Below, piece by piece: positions 52,997 through 61,861 of a stretch of 64,000 nt of DNA (within the stretch, counting starts at the first letter, position 1; each line of letters opens with the position of its first letter). The stretch is taken from contig NZ_CP136521.1 of the NCBI RefSeq assembly GCF_032814565.1, positions 682,001 through 746,000 of the forward strand. Reading direction: 5' to 3'. The notes beneath the pieces were generated by a model. That model was not told the origin of the DNA and made no database searches. It saw nothing but the letters and a program-made list of their open reading frames with translations. The DNA comes from Hwangdonia lutea. Lineage in GTDB: Bacteria; Bacteroidota; Bacteroidia; Flavobacteriales; Flavobacteriaceae. Both the position numbers and the translations under genes were made by a program.

Positions 52997-55490
52997 TTAA
53001 ACTAAAATGCCCTCGAATGGTTTTTGTAGTGCCGCTATTTTCTATTAAGTGAGCTACAAACCAATAGTCGGTTGCAATGAGCTCTCTGCCATTCCGTAGT
53101 CCATCCCAACCGGCTCCCCAGGGGTTTAATTGCTTAATAAGCTTCCCATATCGATCATAAATAGATACGGATGAGGCCCCTCTAAATTCATTACTTAAAC
53201 CAATAATATTCCACGTGTCATTATACCCATCGCCGTTAGGTGTAAAAAACCTCGGGAACCCCATAATAAAAACTTCAAATTCAGACACGCCGCAACCATT
53301 CAGGTCTTTGGTATACACTATGTGGTTACCAGCCGATACATTGGTAAAAACCGGAGTGCTTTGGTACGGCCCGGAGCTATTATCTAAAGAAAACTCATAA
53401 TCACCAATTCCCAAATTATCGGTGTTAATGGAAATGGTGTTATTGTTTGATAAGCTTTCAACAGTAACATCATCATTTGTAATTATGGCACGAGCAGATT
53501 CGTTTATCGTAATTGTTGTAGGAAATGATTCACAACCAGCGTTTGAAGTTCCTATAACGGTATATGTTCCGCCCGAAGATACGCTCGCCGTAGGTAAATT
53601 ACTAATTATATTTTTACTACTATCGAACCATTGATAAGTATAACTATCTTTGGCATTAAGCGTAAATAAGGTAATAGGCTGTTGATTATTTGAACAGAAA
53701 ATTTCAGATTGCTCTACTTCAAATTCTGGTCTCGGTTTTACGGTTAGCGTTAAATAGGGTCCATATCCAAAACAGGCGCCATTATCGTCGCTTTGAATAC
53801 GAACGTATAATATTTGCGAAAAAGGCGTTTCGTTCATATACCTTGACTGAGGCAATATTTCGTTGTGTCCAAACTGAGCATCGTTTGCATTTCTGAAATA
53901 ACGTACACTTAAATTTTGTCCAGCAGGAAACTCATTAATAAAGGCTGCAGAAGCTTGAGATAAATCAAAAACCTTAATCCCATCAATTATGGGGTCTTCA
54001 TCACACAACTCCAATTCTTGCATATACCCAACCGGTAGTGACGACGTAGAAACCTGCAAATTAACCGTTGCAACACGATAACATCCAAAAATACTTTCAA
54101 CCCGAGCATACACGGTGCTTGCTGTATTGTTATTAAAAGGCGCAGCGTTTATATCATTAACTTTATTATCGGCATCATTATATGACAGATAAAAAGTAAA
54201 GCTAAAACCACTCGTATTCCCATTTATAATAAAAGCATTCGCCTCATTTAAATTAAAGTCTGTAAAGCCATCAGAAACACCATCTTCATCACAATTTGTT
54301 AACTCTACCGAAGGTTGAACTGTTGGAGTCTCGTTAACGGTAGCCACCACTGGAGTTCTAACACCTTCAAAACACCCAGCCGGTGCTGCTAAGGCATAAA
54401 AGGTTGTGGTACTTGATATTACTGGCGTATTAAACACCGTACCACTACCTAAAAATCGTCCTCCAGTTAAAGCGGTGAACCAGTGTACAACCCCTGCCGA
54501 TGGATTGGCTACTACCTGCACACTTCCTGGGCCGCATCTTGCCCCTTCTACTATACTGTCTATTTTTGGCGCTGATATTTTTGTTTCACCCAAAATTTTA
54601 AGCAATGGGTCATTAGGCATGCCCCCATATTCTATAACATATCCTTTAATTTCAAATGGTCCTCCGTTTTGACTTCCACTTCTGGGCATGTTATCCCATT
54701 CTCCCAAATTTCCCAGTTTAGTTATGGTTGCAAAATGTTCTCCAAAAGGGCTTGTTCGTGGCTCGCCCGCCATCCAATTTGCAAAGTTTGGCGTTGTTCC
54801 ATTTTGGTCGCCTTCCCAAAAAACCGTTCCGGCTTCTGGTCCTGTTTCCCATTGCCAGGTACCAATGTTGGTGGCTTCACTACCTCCAATCCATGCTAAT
54901 CCCAAGGCTAATTCTCCTGTTAATTGTGCCTCTTCAGAGGAAGTTATAGTTGTAAGATAGCCTTTTAATCCGTAGTAGTTTTTTGATTCAGAATCAAACT
55001 TTGCATTGGTCCAAATACTTGCTATGTCTGATATATACTCATAATAATGTCCGGTTAACGGTAAATACTCTGCAGGTCCAATAGTAATTGTAAACACTTT
55101 TTCTCCCGCCACCGCCACCGATGAACTTCTGAAAACCACACTTTTTACAGCGTTAATTACATCGGAATAAAGCATGGGTGCATTAGCAACTCCTTCTAAA
55201 GTTAGTTTGCCTTTTACAGAATCCCAAGTGGCAACTATATTTGGATGCGACCCAACTAAGGTAAGCACATCTTCTCCTTCAACATAACCTTCAGAAATTA
55301 AAACTTTTAGAATGTCTAATTCTACATCATCAGGGTCGATGATATCAAAGTCGGTTACAATATTAATCTGACTCAAGGGACAGTAAGTTTGATCCCCAAT
55401 GGCCACAAGCTCCGGAGGTATGTTTGTTTGAGTCCAACCTTGATTGAAAAGAAAAACAAAAAAAAATAAAAGCTTATAAATTCTAATCAA
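52989..55490 (-). CDS. Large secreted protein: C-type-lectin-like domain and T9SS type B end
   Basis: An 833-residue protein with a signal peptide (MIRIYKLLFFFVFLFNQGWT) and the type B (gliding-associated) sorting end: FPRFFTPNGDGYNDTWNIIG, YDRYGKLIKQLNPWGAGWDG. Residues of about 148-295 resemble a C-type lectin fold (WIGGSEATNIGTWQWETGPE, FWEGDQNGTTPNFANWMAGE). Ig-like repeats with cysteines fill the middle (PVVATVNETPTVQPSVELTN). It is a likely surface or extracellular sugar- or protein-binding adhesin exported by the type IX system. It appears to be transcribed alone. Confidence 0.9.
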   Translation of the reverse strand: MIRIYKLLFFFVFLFNQGWTQTNIPPELVAIGDQTYCPLSQINIVTDFDIIDPDDVELDILKVLISEGYVEGEDVLTLVGSHPNIVATWDSVKGKLTLEGVANAPMLYSDVINAVKSVVFRSSSVAVAGEKVFTITIGPAEYLPLTGHYYEYISDIASIWTNAKFDSESKNYYGLKGYLTTITSSEEAQLTGELALGLAWIGGSEATNIGTWQWETGPEAGTVFWEGDQNGTTPNFANWMAGEPRTSPFGEHFATITKLGNLGEWDNMPRSGSQNGGPFEIKGYVIEYGGMPNDPLLKILGETKISAPKIDSIVEGARCGPGSVQVVANPSAGVVHWFTALTGGRFLGSGTVFNTPVISSTTTFYALAAPAGCFEGVRTPVVATVNETPTVQPSVELTNCDEDGVSDGFTDFNLNEANAFIINGNTSGFSFTFYLSYNDADNKVNDINAAPFNNNTASTVYARVESIFGCYRVATVNLQVSTSSLPVGYMQELELCDEDPIIDGIKVFDLSQASAAFINEFPAGQNLSVRYFRNANDAQFGHNEILPQSRYMNETPFSQILYVRIQSDDNGACFGYGPYLTLTVKPRPEFEVEQSEIFCSNNQQPITLFTLNAKDSYTYQWFDSSKNIISNLPTASVSSGGTYTVIGTSNAGCESFPTTITINESARAIITNDDVTVESLSNNNTISINTDNLGIGDYEFSLDNSSGPYQSTPVFTNVSAGNHIVYTKDLNGCGVSEFEVFIMGFPRFFTPNGDGYNDTWNIIGLSNEFRGASSVSIYDRYGKLIKQLNPWGAGWDGLRNGRELIATDYWFVAHLIENSGTTKTIRGHFSLIR

Positions 55491-55637
55491 TTTTTACAAT
55501 GATAATTAGTTATTTCGAGGTAAAAATAGCGAATATTAAAACCACAGAAAAACTATTAACATTTATGATTTTAGCAACCGCTATAAAAAAATCACAAAGT
55601 CATATTCAAAATTAACACAACAAGCAGCAATACCATA

Positions 55638-55838
55638 TTAATCATCCTTTGAAAGTTTAAAAAATTCGTTTACAGGTTTACCAAACAGCTCTGATAATTT
55701 TAAAGCCAATACCGTTGAAGGCACATACCTGTTAGCTTCAATAGAATTAATTGTTTGCCTAGATACTCCTATTTTTTGTGCTAATTCATCTTGCGTTAAA
55801 TTCAATATGGCGCGTTCTACTTTAATCGTATTCTGCAT
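55638..55838 (-). CDS. XRE/Cro-type helix-turn-helix regulator
   Basis: A 66-residue single HTH domain: VERAILNLTQDELAQKIGVS then RQTINSIEANRYVPSTVLAL and a short tail (LFGKPVNEFFKLSKDD). Its start codon shares a base with the stop of the membrane gene before it (TAATG), so they are translated together. Small XRE proteins of this type usually repress their own operon. The symmetrical operator at 56304-56360 is the likely target. Confidence 0.92.
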   Translation of the reverse strand: MQNTIKVERAILNLTQDELAQKIGVSRQTINSIEANRYVPSTVLALKLSELFGKPVNEFFKLSKDD

Positions 55839-56287
55839 TATCTAAAGCGTTTTAAATTGTGATAAAACATTAACTGTATCATGAGCATAAATAGCAAAAC
55901 TTGAAAATCACCTAAACTTTTAAACGCTTCGCCTTCAGCATGCACCGCATTGGAAACACCAAATTCTACATAAGGCATTAACAAAGCATAAATAACACCT
56001 ATTACAAAGGCAACCATATAAGATTGGGATCTAAGCTGAATGGTCATTTCATCCTCAATTTTATCTTTTGAAATAGACATTAGCAATAACCCAACTAAAA
56101 CCGTTTTTTGCAAAACTGATTTCAATAGCTCGGTATCGCCTTCCATGGCAAAAGCACGAATAAACATACCAATTATTGACAATGCCGCTATAGTAATTCC
56201 TACATACATAAATTTATGAGGCAACCTAAAATTAATGAGTTTATCAAATCTTCTTCTTTCACAATTTATAAATTGTTCTTTATTCAT
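55838..56287 (-). CDS. Membrane protein co-transcribed with the XRE regulator
   Basis: About 149 residues with four hydrophobic helices (MYVGITIAALSIIGMFIRAF; VLQKTVLVGLLLMSIS; VAFVIGVIYALLMPYV; VLLFMLMIQLMFYHNL). I use ATG 56287 (MNKEQFINCERRRF); an upstream ATG at 56407 would run through the promoter and operator and into the neighbour gene. The family is unknown to me. In similar operons the membrane partner senses a state of the envelope or is simply co-regulated. Confidence 0.8.
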   Translation of the reverse strand: MNKEQFINCERRRFDKLINFRLPHKFMYVGITIAALSIIGMFIRAFAMEGDTELLKSVLQKTVLVGLLLMSISKDKIEDEMTIQLRSQSYMVAFVIGVIYALLMPYVEFGVSNAVHAEGEAFKSLGDFQVLLFMLMIQLMFYHNLKRFR

Positions 56288-56303
56288 AATTATTAAATTT
56301 AAT

Positions 56304-56360
56304 TGACAAATATATTTTCTATATAGGAAAATTAATTTTCCATAATGACAAATATATTTT
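56304..56360 (-). promoter_or_regulatory. Symmetrical operator/promoter region of the XRE operon
   Basis: TGACAAATATATTTT occurs twice exactly (56304-56318 and 56346-56360, 42 bases apart). On the minus strand each copy holds TATATTTG, a perfect minus-7 box. Between them is the exact 16-bp palindrome GGAAAATTAATTTTCC (56326-56341). A partial third word (TGACAAAT) is at 56374. The design suggests tandem promoters with a repressor site in the middle. Confidence 0.65.
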
Positions 56361-56384
56361 ACATTTTTGAATTTGACAAATTTT

Positions 56385-57623
56385 TTAGTCTTTATTTTTC
56401 TCCTCAATCCATTTACCCATGAATTTGGTACTTTGCAACGTATGGTGCAAAAGCATTTGCCCAGTAAAGTTTTTTAGGCGTTTTTCGTTAAGATGTTTCG
56501 TTATATTTTCAATTTGACTTATAAATCTTTTTTGATGCTCCGTTTTACCAAAACGATTGTTGATGATTGAAAATCCGTTTTGTTGTTTTGCGTTCCACAA
56601 GGTTTCATCATTGTACAGTTTAACCGCTTTGGTTGCAAATTCCTCTGGGTTATCTTCAATAAATCCGTTAGGTTTTAAGTTTCCAAACATGCCTTCAGCA
56701 GCTATAGTGCTCATTACACACGGTGTGCCGTTTTGCATGGCATCAATCAATTTGCCTTTTAAGCCCGCACCAAAACGAATGGGTGCTAAACATATCTTTG
56801 ATTGTTGCATAACAGCGTTTACATCTTCAGCGAAACCCTTAATTAAAAAACCTGTTTTTGCGTTGTGCAACTGATTTACCTTTTGAGACGCATACGCGCC
56901 GTAAATGTGTAATTCGGCTTTTGGCAATTGCTTTCTTATTAGCGGCCAAATGGTTTCTTTTAAGTATAAAACGGCGTTATAATTGGGTGCGTGCAAAAAA
57001 TTCCCGATGGTTATAAAATGATTGCGATCTTCGAAACTTGGGTGTTTTTCAATACTTTCTTTTGAAATTTCATCCAAAATAAACGGCAAATAAATTAACA
57101 AAGATGCATCGACTTTAAAATGATTTTTAAGGAATTCCATTTCAGCTTCTGAAATAATCAAACTTAAGTCGCTTCGGTAAATACTGGCTATTTCCCGCTT
57201 TGCGGTGTCATTAAACAAATACGAATCATCAAACGCAGCTTCATCCTTAAAAGCTTGCTGTCTGCCTTTTCGTAAACCGTGTAAATCTTCGGTATCCAGA
57301 ATTCTTAGGGCTTTGGGGCATTGTTCAGCGACGCGCCAACCGAATTGCTCTTCAGTCATAAAACGGTCGAACAGCACCACATCTGGTTTTAAATGCTTAA
57401 TAAATTCATCAAAACTGGAATGATTCAATTTGATATTGACCTGTGCGATGCCCATCGTTTTTAAATTGAAAGCATTATCTGTTTTAACACACGAACTCGC
57501 AAAAGTGATTTGATAGTTTTGCGATTGAAACACAGCAATTAACTGCATCATTCTACTACCCGCCGCAGAACTCATGGGCTCGGGCCATACAAAACCGATG
57601 ATTAATAATTTTTTGTTTGCCAC
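56385..57623 (-). CDS. Group 1 (GT4-like) glycosyltransferase
   Basis: A 412-residue GT-B glycosyltransferase. N-terminal MANKKLLIIGFVWPEPMSSA with AAGSRMMQLIAVF (donor/acceptor domain glycine loop), and C-terminal domain with ITIGNFLHAPNYNAVLYLKE, AELHIYGAYASQKVNQLHNA, CLAPIRFGAGLKGKLIDAMQ, GTPCVMSTIAAEG (donor-binding region). A glutamate-type EX7E site is not clear. It probably adds a sugar to a cell-surface glycan or glycoprotein. It stands alone; it ends inside the leader of the XRE operon's longest possible frame. Confidence 0.88.
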   Translation of the reverse strand: MANKKLLIIGFVWPEPMSSAAGSRMMQLIAVFQSQNYQITFASSCVKTDNAFNLKTMGIAQVNIKLNHSSFDEFIKHLKPDVVLFDRFMTEEQFGWRVAEQCPKALRILDTEDLHGLRKGRQQAFKDEAAFDDSYLFNDTAKREIASIYRSDLSLIISEAEMEFLKNHFKVDASLLIYLPFILDEISKESIEKHPSFEDRNHFITIGNFLHAPNYNAVLYLKETIWPLIRKQLPKAELHIYGAYASQKVNQLHNAKTGFLIKGFAEDVNAVMQQSKICLAPIRFGAGLKGKLIDAMQNGTPCVMSTIAAEGMFGNLKPNGFIEDNPEEFATKAVKLYNDETLWNAKQQNGFSIINNRFGKTEHQKRFISQIENITKHLNEKRLKNFTGQMLLHHTLQSTKFMGKWIEEKNKD

Positions 57624-57703
57624 GAATGCATAAATATTAAATTAAAATTAGGAGATACTTCTCTTATGGTCATATTGACTGTTTACTGCAAACTAATAAC
57701 TGC

Positions 57704-58177
57704 CTACTGTGGCAAAGGTTCCAGCCCGTATTTTAGCCGTACCCGTTTTGCCCAATTAACCACGGCTTTTATTTGTGCATCGCTGAGTTTAGCTTCGGTA
57801 TGCGACCAAGTATAAGAATTTAGCGGCATGTCTTTGGCTTCAACCATTTCAATGAGTTCTTCAAATTTATGGTCTTTCCGTTTGATTGAATTGCCTTCCC
57901 AATTGGACATGTTAAATTCTTTTTTACCGTGTTCAATATGGCCGGCAAGCCAATAATTTATGGGCGTAATGCTGTTGTACCACGGATACCGCGTAACATC
58001 GCTATGGCAATCAAAACAGCTTTCTTTTAAAATAAGTTTTACTTCTTCGGGCGGAGTGGTTTCTACCAAAAACGCATTCATTGATGCGACATCGCCTTCA
58101 TTTTTATCTGGGCCAAAAAATTGGGCGATTACAAACAAAACAAGCAAAGCTAAAAGCACCTTTTTTATAATCTTCAT
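57704..58177 (-). CDS. Exported heme-binding-domain protein (CxxCH)
   Basis: About 157 residues with an N-terminal signal or anchor (MKIIKKVLLALLVLFVIAQF) and one heme c motif, CFDCH, in LILKESCFDCHSDVTRYPWY. The layout SCFDCHSDVTRYPWYNSITP then INYWLAGHIEHGKKEFNMS is that of the Bacteroidota heme-binding domain (Haem_bd). A likely periplasmic electron carrier or oxidative-stress protein. ATG 58177 gives a clean signal; a start at 58216 would add 13 residues before it. Confidence 0.88.
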   Translation of the reverse strand: MKIIKKVLLALLVLFVIAQFFGPDKNEGDVASMNAFLVETTPPEEVKLILKESCFDCHSDVTRYPWYNSITPINYWLAGHIEHGKKEFNMSNWEGNSIKRKDHKFEELIEMVEAKDMPLNSYTWSHTEAKLSDAQIKAVVNWAKRVRLKYGLEPLPQ

Positions 58178-58216
58178 TTTACTTAATTTTAGATTTTTAA
58201 AAATACTAAAATTCAT

Positions 58217-58783
58217 TTGACTACACAGGAACTTTATAACGAATTAAGCAACGTTAACCATTCGCGTGAAAAACGATTGTACTATGCCGACATGGTTATT
58301 AACGACAAAGATTTAATCCCCAAATTATTGGAAATTATGTTTTGGGCAGACGATAAAGCATCGCCTCGTGCCGCATGGGTTTTCGAGTTTATGTGCAAAG
58401 ATAATATTGAAGCCATCATTCCGTATTTAGACAGCTTTACCGAAAACATGCACAAAGTCCATTTAGATTCTGCGGTGCGACCCGTGGCTAAAATATGTGA
58501 GTTTTTGGCAACAGCTTACTACTCGAAAAACGAAAACGGCATACAAACGGCTCTAACAAAAACACATAAAGAGCGCATTATTGAAGTCTGTTTTGATTAT
58601 ATGATTAACGACGAAAAAATTGCACCTAAAGCCTATTCCATGAATGCGCTTTTTTTGTTCGGTAAAGATTACGATTGGGTGCACCCCGAATTGGCACTTA
58701 TTTTAGAACGCGATTTTCAGATGCAGAGTTCCGGTTTTAAGGCTCGAGCCCGTCATATTTTAAAGAAAATCAAAAAAGTGTGA
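58217..58783 (+). CDS. Hypothetical HEAT-like helical protein upstream of purB
   Basis: A 188-residue all-helical protein starting at TTG 58217 (TTQELYNELSNVNHSREKRL). Motif-like words are ADDKASPRAAWVFEFMCKDN and SGFKARARHILKKIKK. It resembles short HEAT-repeat proteins found next to purB in Flavobacteriaceae, which gave such proteins the wrong name of adenylosuccinate lyase in some annotations. No active-site motif of purB occurs here. It is divergent from the heme-binding gene. Role unknown. Confidence 0.75.
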   Translation: MTTQELYNELSNVNHSREKRLYYADMVINDKDLIPKLLEIMFWADDKASPRAAWVFEFMCKDNIEAIIPYLDSFTENMHKVHLDSAVRPVAKICEFLATAYYSKNENGIQTALTKTHKERIIEVCFDYMINDEKIAPKAYSMNALFLFGKDYDWVHPELALILERDFQMQSSGFKARARHILKKIKKV

Positions 58784-58883
58784 AGTTTGACGCACGAAGC
58801 ACGAAGTTAGAATTTCGAATAAGTTTTGGAGTTTAGTTTTTGTTATTTGGAATTTGGATTATGAAACTTCGGTCTTAAAAACC

Positions 58884-58891
58884 TATCTTTG
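58884..58891 (+). promoter_or_regulatory. Minus-7 promoter box TATCTTTG for purB
   Basis: Perfect TAnnTTTG match 25 bases before ATG 58917. It lies inside the possible N-terminal extension starting at 58854, which is therefore rejected. Confidence 0.7.
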
Positions 58892-58916
58892 CATCTTCTT
58901 AAAAACAACACAAACC

Positions 58917-60260
58917 ATGTCATTATCACCACTAAACGCCATTTCTCCAATTGATGGAAGATATAGAAATAAAGCAAGCGAATTAGCGCCTTATTTTTCT
59001 GAAGAAGCTCTTATAAAATACCGAGTATTAGTTGAAATTGAATACTTTATTGCACTTTGCGAAATTCCGTTACCTCAACTTGAAAGTGTTGACAGTGATA
59101 TTTTTGAAGATTTAAGGGCCATCTATAAAGATTTTTCTGCTGAAGATGCTCAAGCTATTAAAAACATTGAAAGCGTAACCAATCACGATGTTAAAGCGGT
59201 TGAATATTTTATAAAGGAAAAATTTGACGCTTTAGGTTTATCTCAACACAAAGAGTTTATCCATTTTGGATTGACTTCTCAAGACATCAATAACACCGCT
59301 GTTCCTTTGAGTATTAAAGAAGCGATGAACGATGTTTACGTTCCTGAATACCATAATGTTTTGGAAAAGCTTAAAAGTTTGTCTCAAGATTGGTCGGCTA
59401 TTTCAATGTTGGCCAGAACTCACGGACAACCTGCTTCCCCTACCCGTTTAGGCAAAGAAATTAAAGTTTTTGTGGTGCGTTTAAAAGAGCAGTTTAATTT
59501 ATTGAACGATATTCCAAGTGCCGCTAAATTTGGTGGTGCTACCGGTAATTTTAATGCACATCATGTGGCTTATCCAAACATTGATTGGAAAGCTTTTGGA
59601 ACTAAATTTGTACAAGAAAAACTTGGTTTACATCACTCGTTTCCCACCACACAAATTGAGCATTACGACCACATGGCAGCATTGTTCGATACTTTAAAAC
59701 GCATCAACACCATTTTAATAGATTTGGACCGCGATATTTGGACCTATGTTTCGATGGATTATTTCAAGCAAAAAATTAAAAAAGGAGAAGTTGGAAGCTC
59801 CGCAATGCCGCACAAAGTAAACCCTATCGATTTTGAAAACTCTGAAGGTAACTTGGGTATTGCCAATGCTGTTTTCGAGCACCTTTCGGCTAAATTACCA
59901 ATTTCAAGATTACAACGCGACTTAACCGATAGCACCGTTTTACGAAACGTTGGCGTGCCATTCGGACACACTATAATTGGTTTTAAATCGACTTTAAAAG
60001 GATTGGATAAATTATTGTTGAATGAATCTAAATTCGCAGAAGATTTAGAAAATAATTGGGCGGTGGTCGCTGAGGCTATTCAAACCATTTTGCGTCGCGA
60101 AGGGTATCCTAATCCTTATGAAGCATTAAAAGGCTTAACCAGAACCAATGAAGCGATAAACCAAAACTCTATTTCAAATTTTATTGATACATTAGAAGTC
60201 TCAAACACAATAAAAGAAGAATTAAAACGTATTACTCCTAGTAATTACACAGGAATTTAA
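58917..60260 (+). CDS. purB: Adenylosuccinate lyase
   Basis: About 447 residues of the fumarase/aspartase superfamily; makes AMP and AICAR by releasing fumarate in purine synthesis. Marks: LNAISPIDGRYRNKASELAP, SMLARTHGQPASPTRLGKEI (His near the active site), FGGATGNFNAHHVAYPNIDW, and the signature loop GSSAMPHKVNPIDFENSEGN. It is followed after one base by a small membrane-protein gene. Confidence 0.97.
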   Translation: MSLSPLNAISPIDGRYRNKASELAPYFSEEALIKYRVLVEIEYFIALCEIPLPQLESVDSDIFEDLRAIYKDFSAEDAQAIKNIESVTNHDVKAVEYFIKEKFDALGLSQHKEFIHFGLTSQDINNTAVPLSIKEAMNDVYVPEYHNVLEKLKSLSQDWSAISMLARTHGQPASPTRLGKEIKVFVVRLKEQFNLLNDIPSAAKFGGATGNFNAHHVAYPNIDWKAFGTKFVQEKLGLHHSFPTTQIEHYDHMAALFDTLKRINTILIDLDRDIWTYVSMDYFKQKIKKGEVGSSAMPHKVNPIDFENSEGNLGIANAVFEHLSAKLPISRLQRDLTDSTVLRNVGVPFGHTIIGFKSTLKGLDKLLLNESKFAEDLENNWAVVAEAIQTILRREGYPNPYEALKGLTRTNEAINQNSISNFIDTLEVSNTIKEELKRITPSNYTGI

Positions 60261-60261
60261 T

Positions 60262-60438
60262 ATGCTAAACGACAAACAAACATTAATACTAAGTGGCCTA
60301 ATGGCCGGTGGTATTTTTGTTACCGGGATTTTGGAAATCCTAGATCATTATATCGTTTTAACCGTACTTACCATTATTTTTTTAGCGATAATAATTAATA
60401 TTATTTACTTAAATAGAGCCTCTAAAAAAAGAAAGTAA
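60262..60438 (+). CDS. Small two-helix membrane protein downstream of purB
   Basis: A 58-residue frame starting at ATG 60262, two bases after the purB stop, and ending at TAA 60436-60438. It starts MLNDKQTLILSGLMAGGIF and has two hydrophobic helices (about residues 8-26 and 31-50, IVLTVLTIIFLAIIINIIYL) with a basic tail (NRASKKRK). It is very probably co-transcribed with purB and shares its terminator. No family recognised. Confidence 0.7.
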   Translation: MLNDKQTLILSGLMAGGIFVTGILEILDHYIVLTVLTIIFLAIIINIIYLNRASKKRK

Positions 60439-60454
60439 CACGACTTTTATAATT

Positions 60455-60493
60455 TAAAAAAGGCTGTTGAAAAATTTTTCAACAGCCTTTTTT
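60455..60493 (+). terminator. Terminator after purB and the small membrane-protein gene
   Basis: AAAAAAGGCTGTTGAAAA pairs exactly with TTTTCAACAGCCTTTTTT, so it may work in both directions. Confidence 0.95.
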
Positions 60494-60563
60494 GGCTCCC
60501 TTTTTTGCGGGAATAACAGTTTCAAAAAGCTAAGGAAATAATCGAAATTAAATAACCCTAAGC

Positions 60564-61106
60564 TTACTTAAAGAAATTCATAATATCTTGCACCTGATTT
60601 TCATCAACATTCGCATTTTGCATCGCGCTAACCAAGGTTACCATTTTATCCGGATTCATATCGTTGCCCAAAACACGCACAATACCAAAGCCTAGTTCTT
60701 TAGCGCTTCCGAAGATAACAACCTCATCGGCTTCATCCTCTGTTCCTATATACTTTACGATAATTTTATTGCCCTTATCGCTAAATTCCATAAGATCGTT
60801 GTATTTTTTATCGCTTAAAATAGCTTTCACTTTTGCCAATTCCGCTTTGTAAACTTCAACATCGGTTCCTTCTGTTTTATAGCCCAAAAAATTCAAGCGT
60901 TTTACCGAGTTATAGGCTTCTTTTTGTTCTTCGGTAAATTTTGATTCGTCTATTTTTACCATCGATATGGGTATATCCTGTGTCATAAAATTGGACGATT
61001 CTTGATTGTCTACAAAATACGTTTGCAAACTTTTACCATCGTTACAGCTTACAAAAGCTATGGCTAAACTAAATACTAATACGATATGTTTGATTGTTCG
61101 TTGCAT
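60564..61106 (-). CDS. DUF4252 lipoprotein (second copy of the ECF operon)
   Basis: A 180-residue lipoprotein (lipobox AFVSCN, Cys at about residue 21). The DUF4252 family is found in Bacteroidota, often under ECF sigma factors; short words here are SDKKYNDLMEFSDKGNKIIV and LVSAMQNANVDENQVQDIMN. It is about 160 bases from the next DUF4252 gene in the same direction, with dispersed repeat words (GTGACACTTAATT-type) between them, so linkage is likely but not certain. Role unknown. Confidence 0.85.
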   Translation of the reverse strand: MQRTIKHIVLVFSLAIAFVSCNDGKSLQTYFVDNQESSNFMTQDIPISMVKIDESKFTEEQKEAYNSVKRLNFLGYKTEGTDVEVYKAELAKVKAILSDKKYNDLMEFSDKGNKIIVKYIGTEDEADEVVIFGSAKELGFGIVRVLGNDMNPDKMVTLVSAMQNANVDENQVQDIMNFFK

Positions 61107-61265
61107 GATTGATGTTGTTTGTTTGTGAGCCAGACTAATAAAGTCTCTGTGGGGCTTTGTTGTGTTGATCGCAGTCGAAACCTCTTATTTGTTGCTTTAA
61201 ATAAATATTTCGACTGCGTTCAATGTGACACTTAATTTGCTTTTTAGAGAGGCTTATTATTAATA

Positions 61266-61826
61266 TTAATTATTTTTCTCTAAATGCTTACCGCCAGGGA
61301 TATTCATTTTATTGGTAAGCTTCGAGATTTCATTCAAATCGATATCACCGGTCATCGATACCACTACGGTTTCAATTTTACGCTCTTTACCGTTAATTTC
61401 AATTTTGTCTTCCATTACTTGGTCAATACCATTTACAAAGATTAAAAGCTCTTTAACGTGGTCGGCATCTTTTCCTTCCTTTACGTAAAACTTTACTTCT
61501 GTACCGTCGTCTTTCACTTCCATTAATTCTTCCAGTCCTCCAGAGCGCGATTTTACCCATTTGGCAATATCAGCGGATATGGTTTTATTATCGGTTACAA
61601 TGGTTTTAAAACTGGTAATGCTTTTTACCATATCCATATAAGCTTTAGCTTCTTCATCTTCAACATTAATACCCATTTTTGCTATCATCTGAAACATTTT
61701 GGGTTTAATGTTTACATAAGTAACGTCGTTATTGTCGCTATATTTATCAAAAATATTGCTTTGTGCCATTCCGGTTATTGGCAATAACATAATGGCCATT
61801 ACGAATACTATTAATTTATTTTTCAT
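61266..61826 (-). CDS. DUF4252 exported protein (first copy)
   Basis: About 186 residues with a cleavable signal (MKNKLIVFVMAIMLLPITGM then AQ). The body (FDKYSDNNDVTYVNIKPKMF, KSITSFKTIVTDNKTISADI) fits DUF4252. I choose ATG 61826; an ATG 30 bases upstream puts ten polar residues before the signal. It follows the anti-sigma-like gene after about 36 bases. Together with the lipoprotein at 60564 it may sense or buffer envelope stress under the sigma factor. Confidence 0.87.
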   Translation of the reverse strand: MKNKLIVFVMAIMLLPITGMAQSNIFDKYSDNNDVTYVNIKPKMFQMIAKMGINVEDEEAKAYMDMVKSITSFKTIVTDNKTISADIAKWVKSRSGGLEELMEVKDDGTEVKFYVKEGKDADHVKELLIFVNGIDQVMEDKIEINGKERKIETVVVSMTGDIDLNEISKLTNKMNIPGGKHLEKNN

Positions 61827-61861
61827 TGTTCTTGTTTTTAAGTTATTACTTTTCATTAATT

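Noticed and set aside
56288-56407. N-terminal extension of the XRE-operon membrane protein
   Set aside because: It would be coded by the promoter and operator region and overlap the glycosyltransferase end; ATG 56287 is a better start.
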